Part shown: positions 1 through 7,134 of the stretch, one piece after another
Layout: each line of letters opens with the position of its first letter
How positions within the stretch are numbered: position 1 is the first letter of the stretch
NCBI RefSeq assembly: GCF_003076135.1
Contig: NZ_QDGZ01000001.1
Span: forward strand, 248,001-312,000
Direction: 5' to 3'
Length of the DNA stretch: 64,000 bases
Origin: Nocardioides gansuensis
GTDB lineage: Bacteria > Actinomycetota > Actinomycetes > Propionibacteriales > Nocardioidaceae
Notes under the pieces: model-generated
What the model was told of the DNA's origin: nothing
What the model saw: the letters and a program-made list of their open reading frames with translations, nothing else
The model's database searches: none
Program-made: the position numbers and the translations under genes

Positions 1-1
1 C

Positions 2-931
2 GTGCACTCCTACCCTGCCGCCGGTGACGAGGTCGGGCCCTACCGGATCCAGCGCCGCCTCGGCGACTCGGACCACGGCGTCCTCTACGCCGCCACCCAG
101 GGGGCTGGCGGGCGCGAGGTGGCCCTCAGGGTGCTCTCCGCCGACGCCGCGGAGGACACGGTCGCCCGCCGCCGCGTGACCCGGGCCGCCCGCGCTGCCG
201 CGTCGGTTCAGTCGCCGCACGTCGCGCTGGTCTACCTCTACGGCGAGGACAAGCGGCGCCGGATGTACGTCGCGAGCGAGCTCGTCACGGGCGACCAGCT
301 CGGCCACGTGCTGCGCCATCAGGGCGCGGCACCGGTCCACCTCGGCCTGCAGCTGATGGCTCAGGTGGCGACCGGGCTGTCCGCGATCCACTCCACCGGC
401 GTGCTGCACGGCGGGCTGACGCCGGCCAACGTGCTCGTCCAGTGGCGGGCCGGCACGCCGACCGCCGTGCTCGGCGACATCGGCGTGAGCCGGTCGGTGA
501 CCGCGCCCGAGGTGCACCTCGGCGAGCAGCCGGGGGTCGCCAGCGACGTGCACTCCCTCGGGGCCCTGGTCTGGACGACCCTGACGGGAGAGCCGGTGCA
601 CCAGGGCTCCGACTTCCAGGTCGCCGAGGCCTTCGTGCGCGACCCCGTGCCCCAGCTGCAGGGCCGCTCGCCCCAGGTGAGGCACCTCAACGAGCTGCTG
701 GCGAAGGCGATGCACCGCGACCCCGCCAGGCGCCACGCCTCCGCCCTCGAGCTGCGCGACGACCTCGTCGCCGCCCTCGCCCTGCCCGGCGAGGCGGGCC
801 CGCTCCGCCGCAGGCCGGTGGTCGTCAAGGGCCCCGACCGGCGTACGACCGTCACCACCACCGTCGCGGCCCTGCTCCTCATGCTCGTCGGGCTCGTCGC
901 CGGCACGGTCCTGCTGTTCTCGTCCTTCTGA
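2..931 (+). CDS. Degenerate Ser/Thr protein kinase (pseudokinase) with C-terminal membrane anchor
   Basis: The 309-aa product has a eukaryotic-type kinase fold at residues 12-265 and one hydrophobic helix near 283-306, so the kinase part should face the cytoplasm. The order of lobes is clear (glycine-loop position at 20-26, PANV at 141-144, a D182-x-x-S-L-G block). The catalytic residues are replaced: the VAIK lysine is R43, HRD is H136-G137-G138, and DFG is D159-I160-G161 with a very short activation loop. Catalysis is therefore unlikely, and a scaffold or ligand-sensing role is inferred. The GTG start is the second base of the window, so the true start may lie upstream. An open stretch in the same frame continues after the stop. 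It converges with the unknown pair on the minus strand. Confidence 0.8.
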   Translation: MHSYPAAGDEVGPYRIQRRLGDSDHGVLYAATQGAGGREVALRVLSADAAEDTVARRRVTRAARAAASVQSPHVALVYLYGEDKRRRMYVASELVTGDQLGHVLRHQGAAPVHLGLQLMAQVATGLSAIHSTGVLHGGLTPANVLVQWRAGTPTAVLGDIGVSRSVTAPEVHLGEQPGVASDVHSLGALVWTTLTGEPVHQGSDFQVAEAFVRDPVPQLQGRSPQVRHLNELLAKAMHRDPARRHASALELRDDLVAALALPGEAGPLRRRPVVVKGPDRRTTVTTTVAALLLMLVGLVAGTVLLFSSF

Positions 932-1195
932 CCGCGACCGGACCGCGACCACACCGCGACCGGGGGTGCGGCCCCCGCCGCGGGGGGCGGCTGCCGGGCC
1001 GTCTACCACGGCAGCACCCAGCAGCACGACGAGCGCGCGGTCGACCACCAGCGCGCGCTCGTGTGGTTGGGCACGGGGAGCGAGCCCGTGCGCGCCCACG
1101 ACCCGTTCGGGCTGCAGAAGACCTCCGCGTGCAGGGTCCCCGGCAAGTGCCTGCCCCGCTCGGTGCGCGCCTGGAGGCGCTCGGTCCGGCAGTGA
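932..1195 (+). other. In-frame coding-like extension after the pseudokinase stop
   Basis: After the TGA at 929-931 the same frame stays open for 87 codons, to a TGA at 1193-1195. From about 992 it has the GC-ending codon pattern of the real genes here, while the other frames give typical low-complexity shadows. No ATG, GTG or TTG in this frame lies early enough to start a separate gene covering the coding-like part. The predicted segment contains three cysteines (GCRAVYHG; ACRVPGKC) and would sit just outside the kinase's membrane helix. It could be a read-through domain, a remnant after a nonsense mutation, or the product of a sequencing error. No family was recognised. Confidence 0.4.
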
Positions 1196-1198
1196 GCC

Positions 1199-2365
1199 TC
1201 AGTTGTCGTCGTCGGACTCCCACGAGTCGTTGCGGATCCCCGGCACCGAGCGGGGGTACCAGTCGCGGTCACCCTGCACGTTGTTGACGGAGTCCACGAT
1301 CGACTGGGCCCGCTCGGTCTTCAGCGTCTGGAGCGCCTTGTCGAACTCCCCGAGGAACTCGTCGTACATGGTGCTGGTGAGGCCGTTGTAGATCTCCTCG
1401 GCCGTCTTCATCGTGAACTCGATGGGCCGCCTGGGCAGGTCGTCGCCCGAGGTGTTCACGTACTTGCCGATGATGTCGCCCGCGGACTTCAGGTCCCCGA
1501 TGGTTTCGGCGACCTGGACGACGTCGCCCGGGATCTCGGCGAACTTGTCGACGATCGGGATGACCTCGACGATGTCGCCGGCGACACCGGCGATGTCCGC
1601 GACCCAGCCGAGGTCCGGCGGCGCGTCGTAGCTCTCGGGCGTGCGACCGACCTCGATCCACTGCCCGAGCTGGACGGCGAGGGCGTCCTTCACCGACTGC
1701 AGGAAGTCGAGCAGGCCGGCCTGGGCCGCGGCGACCAGCGCCCCGACCCCCTCGACCCAGTCGCCGGTGATCGACACCAGGGAGGCGTAGAGATCGGCGC
1801 GTGGGGGCAGATGCTCGTAGAACGTGACGAAGGCGTCGCGCCAGCCGCCCTGCCAGTGGACGAGCGTGGAGCCGAAGTCGGAGTTGCTCGACGCGGCGAA
1901 GTCGGCAGGCACCAGCCCGAGGCCGATCGCGTTCTTGAGGTCGATGGAGACGCTCTGGAACTTCTCGACGTCGGCCTCGGTGAAGGTGCCGCACAGGTTC
2001 TTGAGGTAGTCGGCGATGCCGCTGGCCCAGGTGGCGCCGCTCTCCCAGCTCGTCCGGGCGCCCTCCTTCAGGGTGTCGAGGTAGCCGGGACCCCAGCTCG
2101 GCATATCGCCCTGGGGGTCGAACGGCAGGACCCAGCGCAGGCCGAAGAACTCGCAGGCGAACTGCCCGTCGCTCGGCGTGGACTTGTAGGAGAGGATCGC
2201 GTAGTCGCCGGCGATCTGCTCGTCCGCGTGGTCGATGAGGTAGAGCTCGCCCTGGACGTTCTGGGCCTCGACGTACTCCACGACGAGCTCGTTGCCCTTG
2301 AGGTAGCCGAGGTAGCTCTCGATGTCGAGGCAGAGCTCGACGAGCCTGCTGTAGTCGAACGTCAT
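1199..2365 (-). CDS. Hypothetical protein, second gene of an ESX-like helical pair
   Basis: The product is 388 aa with no signal peptide or membrane helix. I do not recognise the family. The N-terminal 80 residues are mixed alpha/beta (starts MTFDYSRLVELCLDIES), the middle (about 100-300) is mostly amphipathic helix with WG and W-x-S motifs, and the tail is acidic (ends ESDDDN). Its ATG overlaps the upstream gene's stop as ATGA, so the two are translationally coupled. The pairing of a small helical protein with a larger helical one recalls WXG100-type export pairs or polymorphic-toxin partners, but no ESX machinery lies in this window. That reading is inference. Confidence 0.6.
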   Translation of the reverse strand: MTFDYSRLVELCLDIESYLGYLKGNELVVEYVEAQNVQGELYLIDHADEQIAGDYAILSYKSTPSDGQFACEFFGLRWVLPFDPQGDMPSWGPGYLDTLKEGARTSWESGATWASGIADYLKNLCGTFTEADVEKFQSVSIDLKNAIGLGLVPADFAASSNSDFGSTLVHWQGGWRDAFVTFYEHLPPRADLYASLVSITGDWVEGVGALVAAAQAGLLDFLQSVKDALAVQLGQWIEVGRTPESYDAPPDLGWVADIAGVAGDIVEVIPIVDKFAEIPGDVVQVAETIGDLKSAGDIIGKYVNTSGDDLPRRPIEFTMKTAEEIYNGLTSTMYDEFLGEFDKALQTLKTERAQSIVDSVNNVQGDRDWYPRSVPGIRNDSWESDDDN

Positions 2366-2865
2366 GACGGGATCTCCCGCTGGTCGGGGAGGGCTTCCTC
2401 CGTGCGGTCGTCGCGCTCCTCGAGGTCGTCCTCGGGCGCCTCCGGCTCGGGGACCGACGTGTACTCGTCCCCGTCACCCTCCGGGGTCGGGTCGGGAATC
2501 ACGGGGACACCGACCTGCGGGGGCGGTGGCCCGTCGCGGAGCGCCCGGTTGATCTGGTCGAACGCCTGCTGGGCCTGGTCGTCCGTGCGCGCGAAGTCGT
2601 CGGCGATGTGGATGAGGCCGGCCGCGCAGTCGTTCAGGGTCTGCACCGTCCGGCTCAGGGCGAGGTGGACGTCGTAGCAGACCTGCAGCGCGTCGACGAG
2701 CACGGCCGCGTCGCCGACCTGCGCCGACAGGCCGTTGAGCCGGTCCGTCGCCGCCTCGAGCCGGTCGGCCGCTGCCTTGACGTCCGACGCCTTGTCGGGG
2801 AACTCCAGCCGTCCCGCGCGGTAGAGCGCCTCCAGGCGGGCCTGGATCTCCGCCACTGTGGTCAT
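2362..2865 (-). CDS. Hypothetical helical protein with acidic Pro-rich tail (WXG100-like architecture)
   Basis: The product is 167 aa. Residues 1-112 predict a long helical hairpin with heptad-like alanine/leucine spacing, and the second helix contains the segment FARTDDQAQQAF, resembling the end of ESAT-6/WXG100-like helical proteins. Residues 113-167 are a proline and Glu/Asp-rich tail without structure. It has no signal peptide. The ATG is preceded by GAGAAGGACACG (ribosome site). It is coupled by ATGA to the 388-aa gene downstream. A role as a co-secreted or chaperone-like partner is inferred from architecture only. Confidence 0.6.
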   Translation of the reverse strand: MTTVAEIQARLEALYRAGRLEFPDKASDVKAAADRLEAATDRLNGLSAQVGDAAVLVDALQVCYDVHLALSRTVQTLNDCAAGLIHIADDFARTDDQAQQAFDQINRALRDGPPPPQVGVPVIPDPTPEGDGDEYTSVPEPEAPEDDLEERDDRTEEALPDQREIPS

Positions 2866-2880
2866 CGTGTCCTTCTCTCT

Positions 2881-3915
2881 CTAGTCGCACCGCGCCACGG
2901 CCTCGGCGGGATACCCCGAGGTGCGTACGTCGAGCAGGCCGGGGGCCGCGTCAGCCTCGTCGCGAGCCATCGAGACCCGGACGAGGTCGCCGTCGGTCTC
3001 CGGCTCGCCGAAGGTGTAGGACGCCAGGTCGCTGGCGTGGAGCGACTCCGTGCCCACGACGACCTCGACGTCGGCCGGGTCGGTGGCGGGGACGAAGACC
3101 ATCTCGCCCGGTTGGCCGCTGAAGGGCTCGACGACGGCGACCGCTTCGAGGCAGGACCATGCGCCGCCCTCGAAGCCGGACAGGATCGTGACCCCGGCCG
3201 CGCCCGTCCCGGCGGTCAGCTCGGCGGCGAGGGCTCCCTGAGGGGTCGTCGCGGGCGACTGCGCGAGCGCCGCCCGTGCGGCGTCCGCGCCCTCGGCTCT
3301 CCGGTCGCCCGCGAGGGCGACCAGCCCGTCCGCGAGTGCGACGTGGTGGACGGTCCGCGTGGCCGGGGCCTCGCCCTGGTAGGTGAGGACGTCACCGTCC
3401 GCGACGTAGCCAAGGTCCTCGAGGCCCGCCCTCAGCTCGGCGGCGTCCTGGTCGGTGTGCAGGACCTGGACCCGCTCGGCGACGGCCCCCGCACTGACGG
3501 CTGCGGTCACCTGCGTCGGGTCGATCACCTCGAGCAGGCCCTCCTCGCTGGTGAACGGAAGGGCGGCTGCCTGCGCGCCCCCGAGGATCCAGGAGCCGCT
3601 GCCGACGACGTCCCGGTCGGTCGGGTCGGCGGACGGGTCCAGCCCGGCAGCGGCGCGTGCGGCCGCGAGGTCGACGACGGTGAGGTAGGTCGGCGGGATC
3701 TTCGGCGTGGCCAGGGACCGGTCCACGAGCTCGCCGAGGAGCCCGGTGTCGACGGGGACCAGCTCGGTGACCGGCTCGGTGACCGAGCCTGTCGGTGTGC
3801 CGGTGGCGTCGGTCCCCCGGGTCCTCGGCTCGTCCCCGGTGCACGCCGCGAGCCCCGCGAGGAGCGCGAGCACGCCCAAGCTGCGGCCCACCCGTGCGGT
3901 CGCCCCTGTGTGCAT
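2881..3915 (-). CDS. Secreted lipoprotein of unknown function
   Basis: The 344-aa product begins with a lipoprotein signal: basic MHTGATARVGR, hydrophobic stretch, then the lipobox L-A-A-C followed by TGDEP. After a Thr-rich linker (about residues 25-50) comes a globular domain of roughly 290 residues with several DPADVEV- and DPTQVTA-like turns. It looks like a membrane-tethered extracellular protein, but I do not recognise the domain. It ends 15 bp upstream of the ESX-like pair and is transcribed in the same direction, so the three may form one operon. Confidence 0.7.
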   Translation of the reverse strand: MHTGATARVGRSLGVLALLAGLAACTGDEPRTRGTDATGTPTGSVTEPVTELVPVDTGLLGELVDRSLATPKIPPTYLTVVDLAAARAAAGLDPSADPTDRDVVGSGSWILGGAQAAALPFTSEEGLLEVIDPTQVTAAVSAGAVAERVQVLHTDQDAAELRAGLEDLGYVADGDVLTYQGEAPATRTVHHVALADGLVALAGDRRAEGADAARAALAQSPATTPQGALAAELTAGTGAAGVTILSGFEGGAWSCLEAVAVVEPFSGQPGEMVFVPATDPADVEVVVGTESLHASDLASYTFGEPETDGDLVRVSMARDEADAAPGLLDVRTSGYPAEAVARCD

Positions 3916-4045
3916 CCGTGCCTCCGGTCCGTCGTCCCGCCCGTCGCGGCGGCTCCTGCCTCATTCCCGGGTGTGACCGGGGCGAAACCAACGCGGGGTG
4001 AACGTCAGGTGGACTCAGAGGTAGCGGCGCGTCCGGTCCGGCGTG

Positions 4046-4117
4046 CTAGTCCCACGACGTCCAGGACCCGCCGTCGGGGACGAGCTCGATCAGGTCGCGC
4101 GCGGAGAGTCGGGTCAC
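4046..4117 (-). pseudogene. Truncated N-terminus resembling an acyl-CoA carboxyltransferase subunit
   Basis: A GTG at 4117 overlaps the epimerase stop as GTGA and opens a 23-codon frame ending TAG. The peptide contains RLSARDLIELVPDGGSWTSW, which resembles the first residues of acetyl/propionyl-CoA carboxylase carboxyltransferase proteins (pattern R-L-x-A-x-x-L-I-D-x-V-L-D-x-G-S-x-x-x-W-D). Nothing further of that family follows. The coupled start suggests an operon gene that lost all but its beginning. The match is short and from memory. Confidence 0.4.
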
Positions 4118-5100
4118 CGTCGCAGGCTGGCCGCCCACGCTGCCAGCAGCTCGGCCTCTCGCTGCCGCGAGATCCCCGTGCGTACGGCGTCGGGTGTGGC
4201 CGCCAGCCACGCGGCCGTGTCGCGGGCGGTGTCGTCGATCGGGCGCAGCCACAGACCCGCAGCGAGGGCCGGGGCCGGGTCGTGGGCCATCATCCCGTCG
4301 TAGTCGGGGCGCGGCAGCCAGAGCGGCACGGAATCATCGCCGGACCACGGCTCGACGCCCTGCTCGGTCAGGAACTCCTGCGGCAGCCAGGTGAGCCTGG
4401 GCGTCGCGCCGACCCCGCTCGCGACTGCCCCGAGCAGCGACTCGAGCGACTGGATCTCGCCCACGGCGTCGTAGACGCCGGTGATCCGCTCCTCGGCCAC
4501 GGTGACGAGCCACTCCGCGAGGTCGCGTACGTCGATGACCTGCACGACGTCGTCGGGCGTCCCGGGCGCGAGCACCTCGCCGCCCTCGGCCAGGCGCGCG
4601 GCCCAGTAGGTGAACCGGCCGCTGGGGTCGCCGGGCCCGACGATCAGGCCGGGCCGGATCACCAGGGAGGACGCGGCGCCGTCGGTCACGAGCTGCTCGC
4701 ACGCCACCTTCATCCGGCCGTAGGCCTCCGGGGACTCGTCGAGGTCGACGTCCTCGGCCAGCGGCTCGTGCACCCGGAGGGTCTCGGGCGTGCCGGGGGT
4801 GTCGTCGTCGGGATAGACGCTGATGGTCGACACGAAGACCCAGTGCGTGTCCGGGACGGCCTCGACCGCGCGGCGTACGTGCGAGGGGAGGCGGGCGACG
4901 TCGACGACCGCGTCCCATCCCCCGTCGGCGAGCCCGGCCGGCGCCTCCTCGGAGCGGTCCCAGGCCATGTGGGTGACGCCGTCGGGCAGCCGGCCGGACG
5001 AGCCCCGGCACGCGCACGCGACCTGGTGGCCGCGGGCGACCGCCTCCTCCGCGACGGCGCGCGAGAGGAACCGGGTGCCACCGAGGACCAGGATCTTCAT
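4114..5100 (-). CDS. NAD-dependent epimerase/reductase of the extended SDR family
   Basis: The 328-aa product starts MKILVLGGTRFLSRAV, with the G-G-T-x-F-x-x-R Rossmann nucleotide motif of atypical extended short-chain dehydrogenases. An active-site-like S-T-I-S-V-Y and Y-G-R-M-K (YxxxK) follow near residues 95 and 130. The substrate cannot be told. The ATG overlaps the stop of the M1-peptidase gene (ATGA), so sigma factor, peptidase and epimerase form one coupled operon. Related proteins act on sugar nucleotides or as NAD-binding reductases of secondary metabolism. Confidence 0.85.
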   Translation of the reverse strand: MKILVLGGTRFLSRAVAEEAVARGHQVACACRGSSGRLPDGVTHMAWDRSEEAPAGLADGGWDAVVDVARLPSHVRRAVEAVPDTHWVFVSTISVYPDDDTPGTPETLRVHEPLAEDVDLDESPEAYGRMKVACEQLVTDGAASSLVIRPGLIVGPGDPSGRFTYWAARLAEGGEVLAPGTPDDVVQVIDVRDLAEWLVTVAEERITGVYDAVGEIQSLESLLGAVASGVGATPRLTWLPQEFLTEQGVEPWSGDDSVPLWLPRPDYDGMMAHDPAPALAAGLWLRPIDDTARDTAAWLAATPDAVRTGISRQREAELLAAWAASLRR

Positions 5101-6554
5101 GGCACCTCCACCGTCGGGGTCGTCTCTCCCATGATCCACGCGTCGAAGAACGCCGTGAGCTCGCGACCCGTCTCGGCCTCCCAGAAGTCGTAGAGCTGCT
5201 CGCGGGTCACGGACTGGTTGTCGTGCTCGGACAGCCAGTCGCGGGTGATCCGGAAGAACTCCTGGTCGCTGAGCTCGAGCCGCAGCTCGTTCCACATCAG
5301 CGCCGGCAGGTAGTAGATGTTCGACCCGCCGAACTGCACCGGGTCCCAGTCGCCGGGCGGGCCGTAGGTGTCGCGCAGCTCCTGGTCGCGCGCCTCCCAC
5401 TCGCCGAACATCTCCTCCAGCGTGCGCTCGCCGTGCTCGTCCTCCCACAGTGCCTGCATCAGCATCGTCATCCCCTCGTTGAGCCACACGTCGCGCCAGT
5501 CCGCCGGCGACACCTGGTCGCCGATCCACTGGTGGACGAGCTCGTGGACGATCACCGGGGCGGAGCGCACGTAGGGGTTGTTGCCGAGGGTGATCATCGT
5601 CTGCGTCTCCATGCCGCTCATGGAGTCGGTCATCACGATGCCCAGGCTGCTGAAGGGGTAGGGACCGAGCCGGTCCTCGATCCAGTCGACGCCGCTGGCC
5701 GCCACCGAGAGGTCCTGGCGGGCGCCGGGGACACCGCGGGGATACCAGTAGTCGACGACCAGCCCGTCCTCGGTCGTGTTGCTGGAATGCGCGTAGTCGC
5801 CGATCGCGACCGTGACCAGGTAGGACGACGCGGGCTCGTCGAGCTGCCACCGGGTGAGCTGTCGGCCGTCCTCGACCGACCGCTCGACCAGGCGGCCGTT
5901 GGCCACCCCGGTCCAGGGCCGCGGCGCCGTGATGGTGAAGTCGTAGAGCGCCTTGTCGGAGGGCTGGTCGTTCACGGGATACCAGCTGTAGGCGCCGTAG
6001 GGCTCCTGCATCGTCCAGGTCTCGCCGCTGGGCTCGACGGTCCAGCCGAGCCCCCAGAAGTCCCGCCGCGTCGTCGGCGCGCGGATCGGCCGCGGCCGCC
6101 CGCCGTACTGCACCTCCAGCTCGTACTGCTCGTCCGCGGCCACGGGCTCGGCGACGACGAGGTCCTTGCCGTCATGGGAGTACGCCGCGTCGCGGCCGTC
6201 GAGGAGGACCGACCGGATCCCCAGCCGGGCCGCGAGGTCGAGTTGGAACGAGTCGGCGTCCTCGGTCGCCCGGAAGGTGACGTCGGCCGTCGCGACCAGC
6301 TGCCGCCGCCGCTCCGGCTGCCAGTCCAGGGTGAGGTCGTAGTGCAGTGCGTCGACCCCGGGGTCGCCGACGTGGGGGTAGACGGAGTCCTCGACGGGCT
6401 CGCTGCGGGCGAGGTCGAGGTCGGTCTCGACGCGCGGCAGCGTCGCCGTGGCGACCTGAGTGGTGACCTCCGGTGCCGGCGCGGACGCATCCCCGCCCCC
6501 CGCCGTACATCCCGTGAGCACCGCGGCAGCCAGGAGGGCCGGTGCGAGCCTCAC
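5097..6554 (-). CDS. M1-family zinc aminopeptidase, lipoprotein
   Basis: The 485-aa product starts at a GTG overlapping the sigma-factor stop (GTGA). Residues 1-16 are a lipoprotein signal ending in lipobox L-T-G-C16. The M1 catalytic motif is present as H337-E-L-V-H341 with the third zinc ligand E360 in W-L-N-E-G, 18 residues later. The exopeptidase GxMEN signature is altered to S-G-M-E-T, so peptide N-terminus recognition may differ from aminopeptidase N. The protein lacks the long C-terminal helical domain of full-length M1 enzymes. It should act on the outer face of the membrane. Co-transcription with an ECF sigma factor suggests envelope stress or peptide turnover. Confidence 0.9.
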   Translation of the reverse strand: MRLAPALLAAAVLTGCTAGGGDASAPAPEVTTQVATATLPRVETDLDLARSEPVEDSVYPHVGDPGVDALHYDLTLDWQPERRRQLVATADVTFRATEDADSFQLDLAARLGIRSVLLDGRDAAYSHDGKDLVVAEPVAADEQYELEVQYGGRPRPIRAPTTRRDFWGLGWTVEPSGETWTMQEPYGAYSWYPVNDQPSDKALYDFTITAPRPWTGVANGRLVERSVEDGRQLTRWQLDEPASSYLVTVAIGDYAHSSNTTEDGLVVDYWYPRGVPGARQDLSVAASGVDWIEDRLGPYPFSSLGIVMTDSMSGMETQTMITLGNNPYVRSAPVIVHELVHQWIGDQVSPADWRDVWLNEGMTMLMQALWEDEHGERTLEEMFGEWEARDQELRDTYGPPGDWDPVQFGGSNIYYLPALMWNELRLELSDQEFFRITRDWLSEHDNQSVTREQLYDFWEAETGRELTAFFDAWIMGETTPTVEVP

Positions 6555-7099
6555 GCGTCGCCCCGGAGCAGCGGTCGGGCGAGCTTGCGGCCGTGGTGGA
6601 TCTGCGCCTTGACGGTGCCGAGCGGGATGTCGAGGTGCTCGGCGATGTCGTCGTAGGGGAGGCCGTAGACGTCGCGCAGCAGCAGCGGCTCGACGCACTG
6701 CGGGTGCTCCCGCTCGATCGTCTCCATCGCCTCGAGGAGGTCGAGGCGGGTGCCTGCGATCACGCTGGTGGTGCGCGGGTCGGCCCGGTCGTGACCGCCG
6801 GCCTCGAAGTCGGTGGGCACGGCCTGGTTCTTCAGCCGGCGGTAGGTGGTGCGGGCGCTGTTGAGGGCGACGACGTGCATCCAGGTGGTGAAGCGGCCGC
6901 GGCCGTTCCACGAGCCGATCCTGGTGGCGATGTTGAGCAGCGCCTCCTGGCAGGCGTCCTCGGAGTCGCCCGAGTAGGGGAGCACGCCGCGGCAGATGTT
7001 CAGGGCGCGCTGGCGGACCGCCCCGAGCAGCAGCTCGAGGGCGTCGCGGTCCCCGTCGCGGGCGCGCAGGGCGAGGTCGTCGATCTCGTCAGGCGTCAC
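6551..7099 (-). CDS. ECF-type RNA polymerase sigma factor
   Basis: The 182-aa product has sigma region 2 at about residues 22-90 (D-S-E-D-A-C-Q-E-A-L core-binding motif, then W-x-x-R-G-R-F-x-T-W-M) and region 4 at about 120-175 (L-P-Y-D-D-I-A-E-H-L-D-I-P-L-G-T-V-K helix-turn-helix). No anti-sigma gene is adjacent. The downstream coupled genes are a lipoprotein peptidase and an epimerase, its probable co-regulated partners. It diverges from the Ser/Thr kinase gene with only 35 bp between the two starts, so their promoters overlap. Confidence 0.9.
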   Translation of the reverse strand: MTPDEIDDLALRARDGDRDALELLLGAVRQRALNICRGVLPYSGDSEDACQEALLNIATRIGSWNGRGRFTTWMHVVALNSARTTYRRLKNQAVPTDFEAGGHDRADPRTTSVIAGTRLDLLEAMETIEREHPQCVEPLLLRDVYGLPYDDIAEHLDIPLGTVKAQIHHGRKLARPLLRGDA

Positions 7100-7122
7100 C
7101 CCTGAACCCTAAGCCCGGCACC

Positions 7123-7128
7123 TATCAT
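7123..7128 (+). promoter_or_regulatory. -10-like hexamer TATCAT giving a leaderless kinase mRNA
   Basis: TATCAT ends 6 nt before the kinase GTG, so transcription would start at or next to the start codon. No ribosome-binding site precedes the GTG, which fits leaderless translation. The sigma-70-like reading is inference. Confidence 0.5.
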
Positions 7129-7134
7129 GCGACC

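Noticed and set aside
2362..2865. Calling the 167-aa protein a true ESAT-6 family member
   Set aside because: There is no W-x-G turn between the helices and no ESX genes nearby; only the architecture is similar.
2608..5193. Very long plus-strand open frame (861 codons)
   Set aside because: It is antisense to a lipoprotein, an epimerase and an ESX-like gene, is Arg/Gly/Asp-rich without motifs, and is a typical GC-rich shadow.
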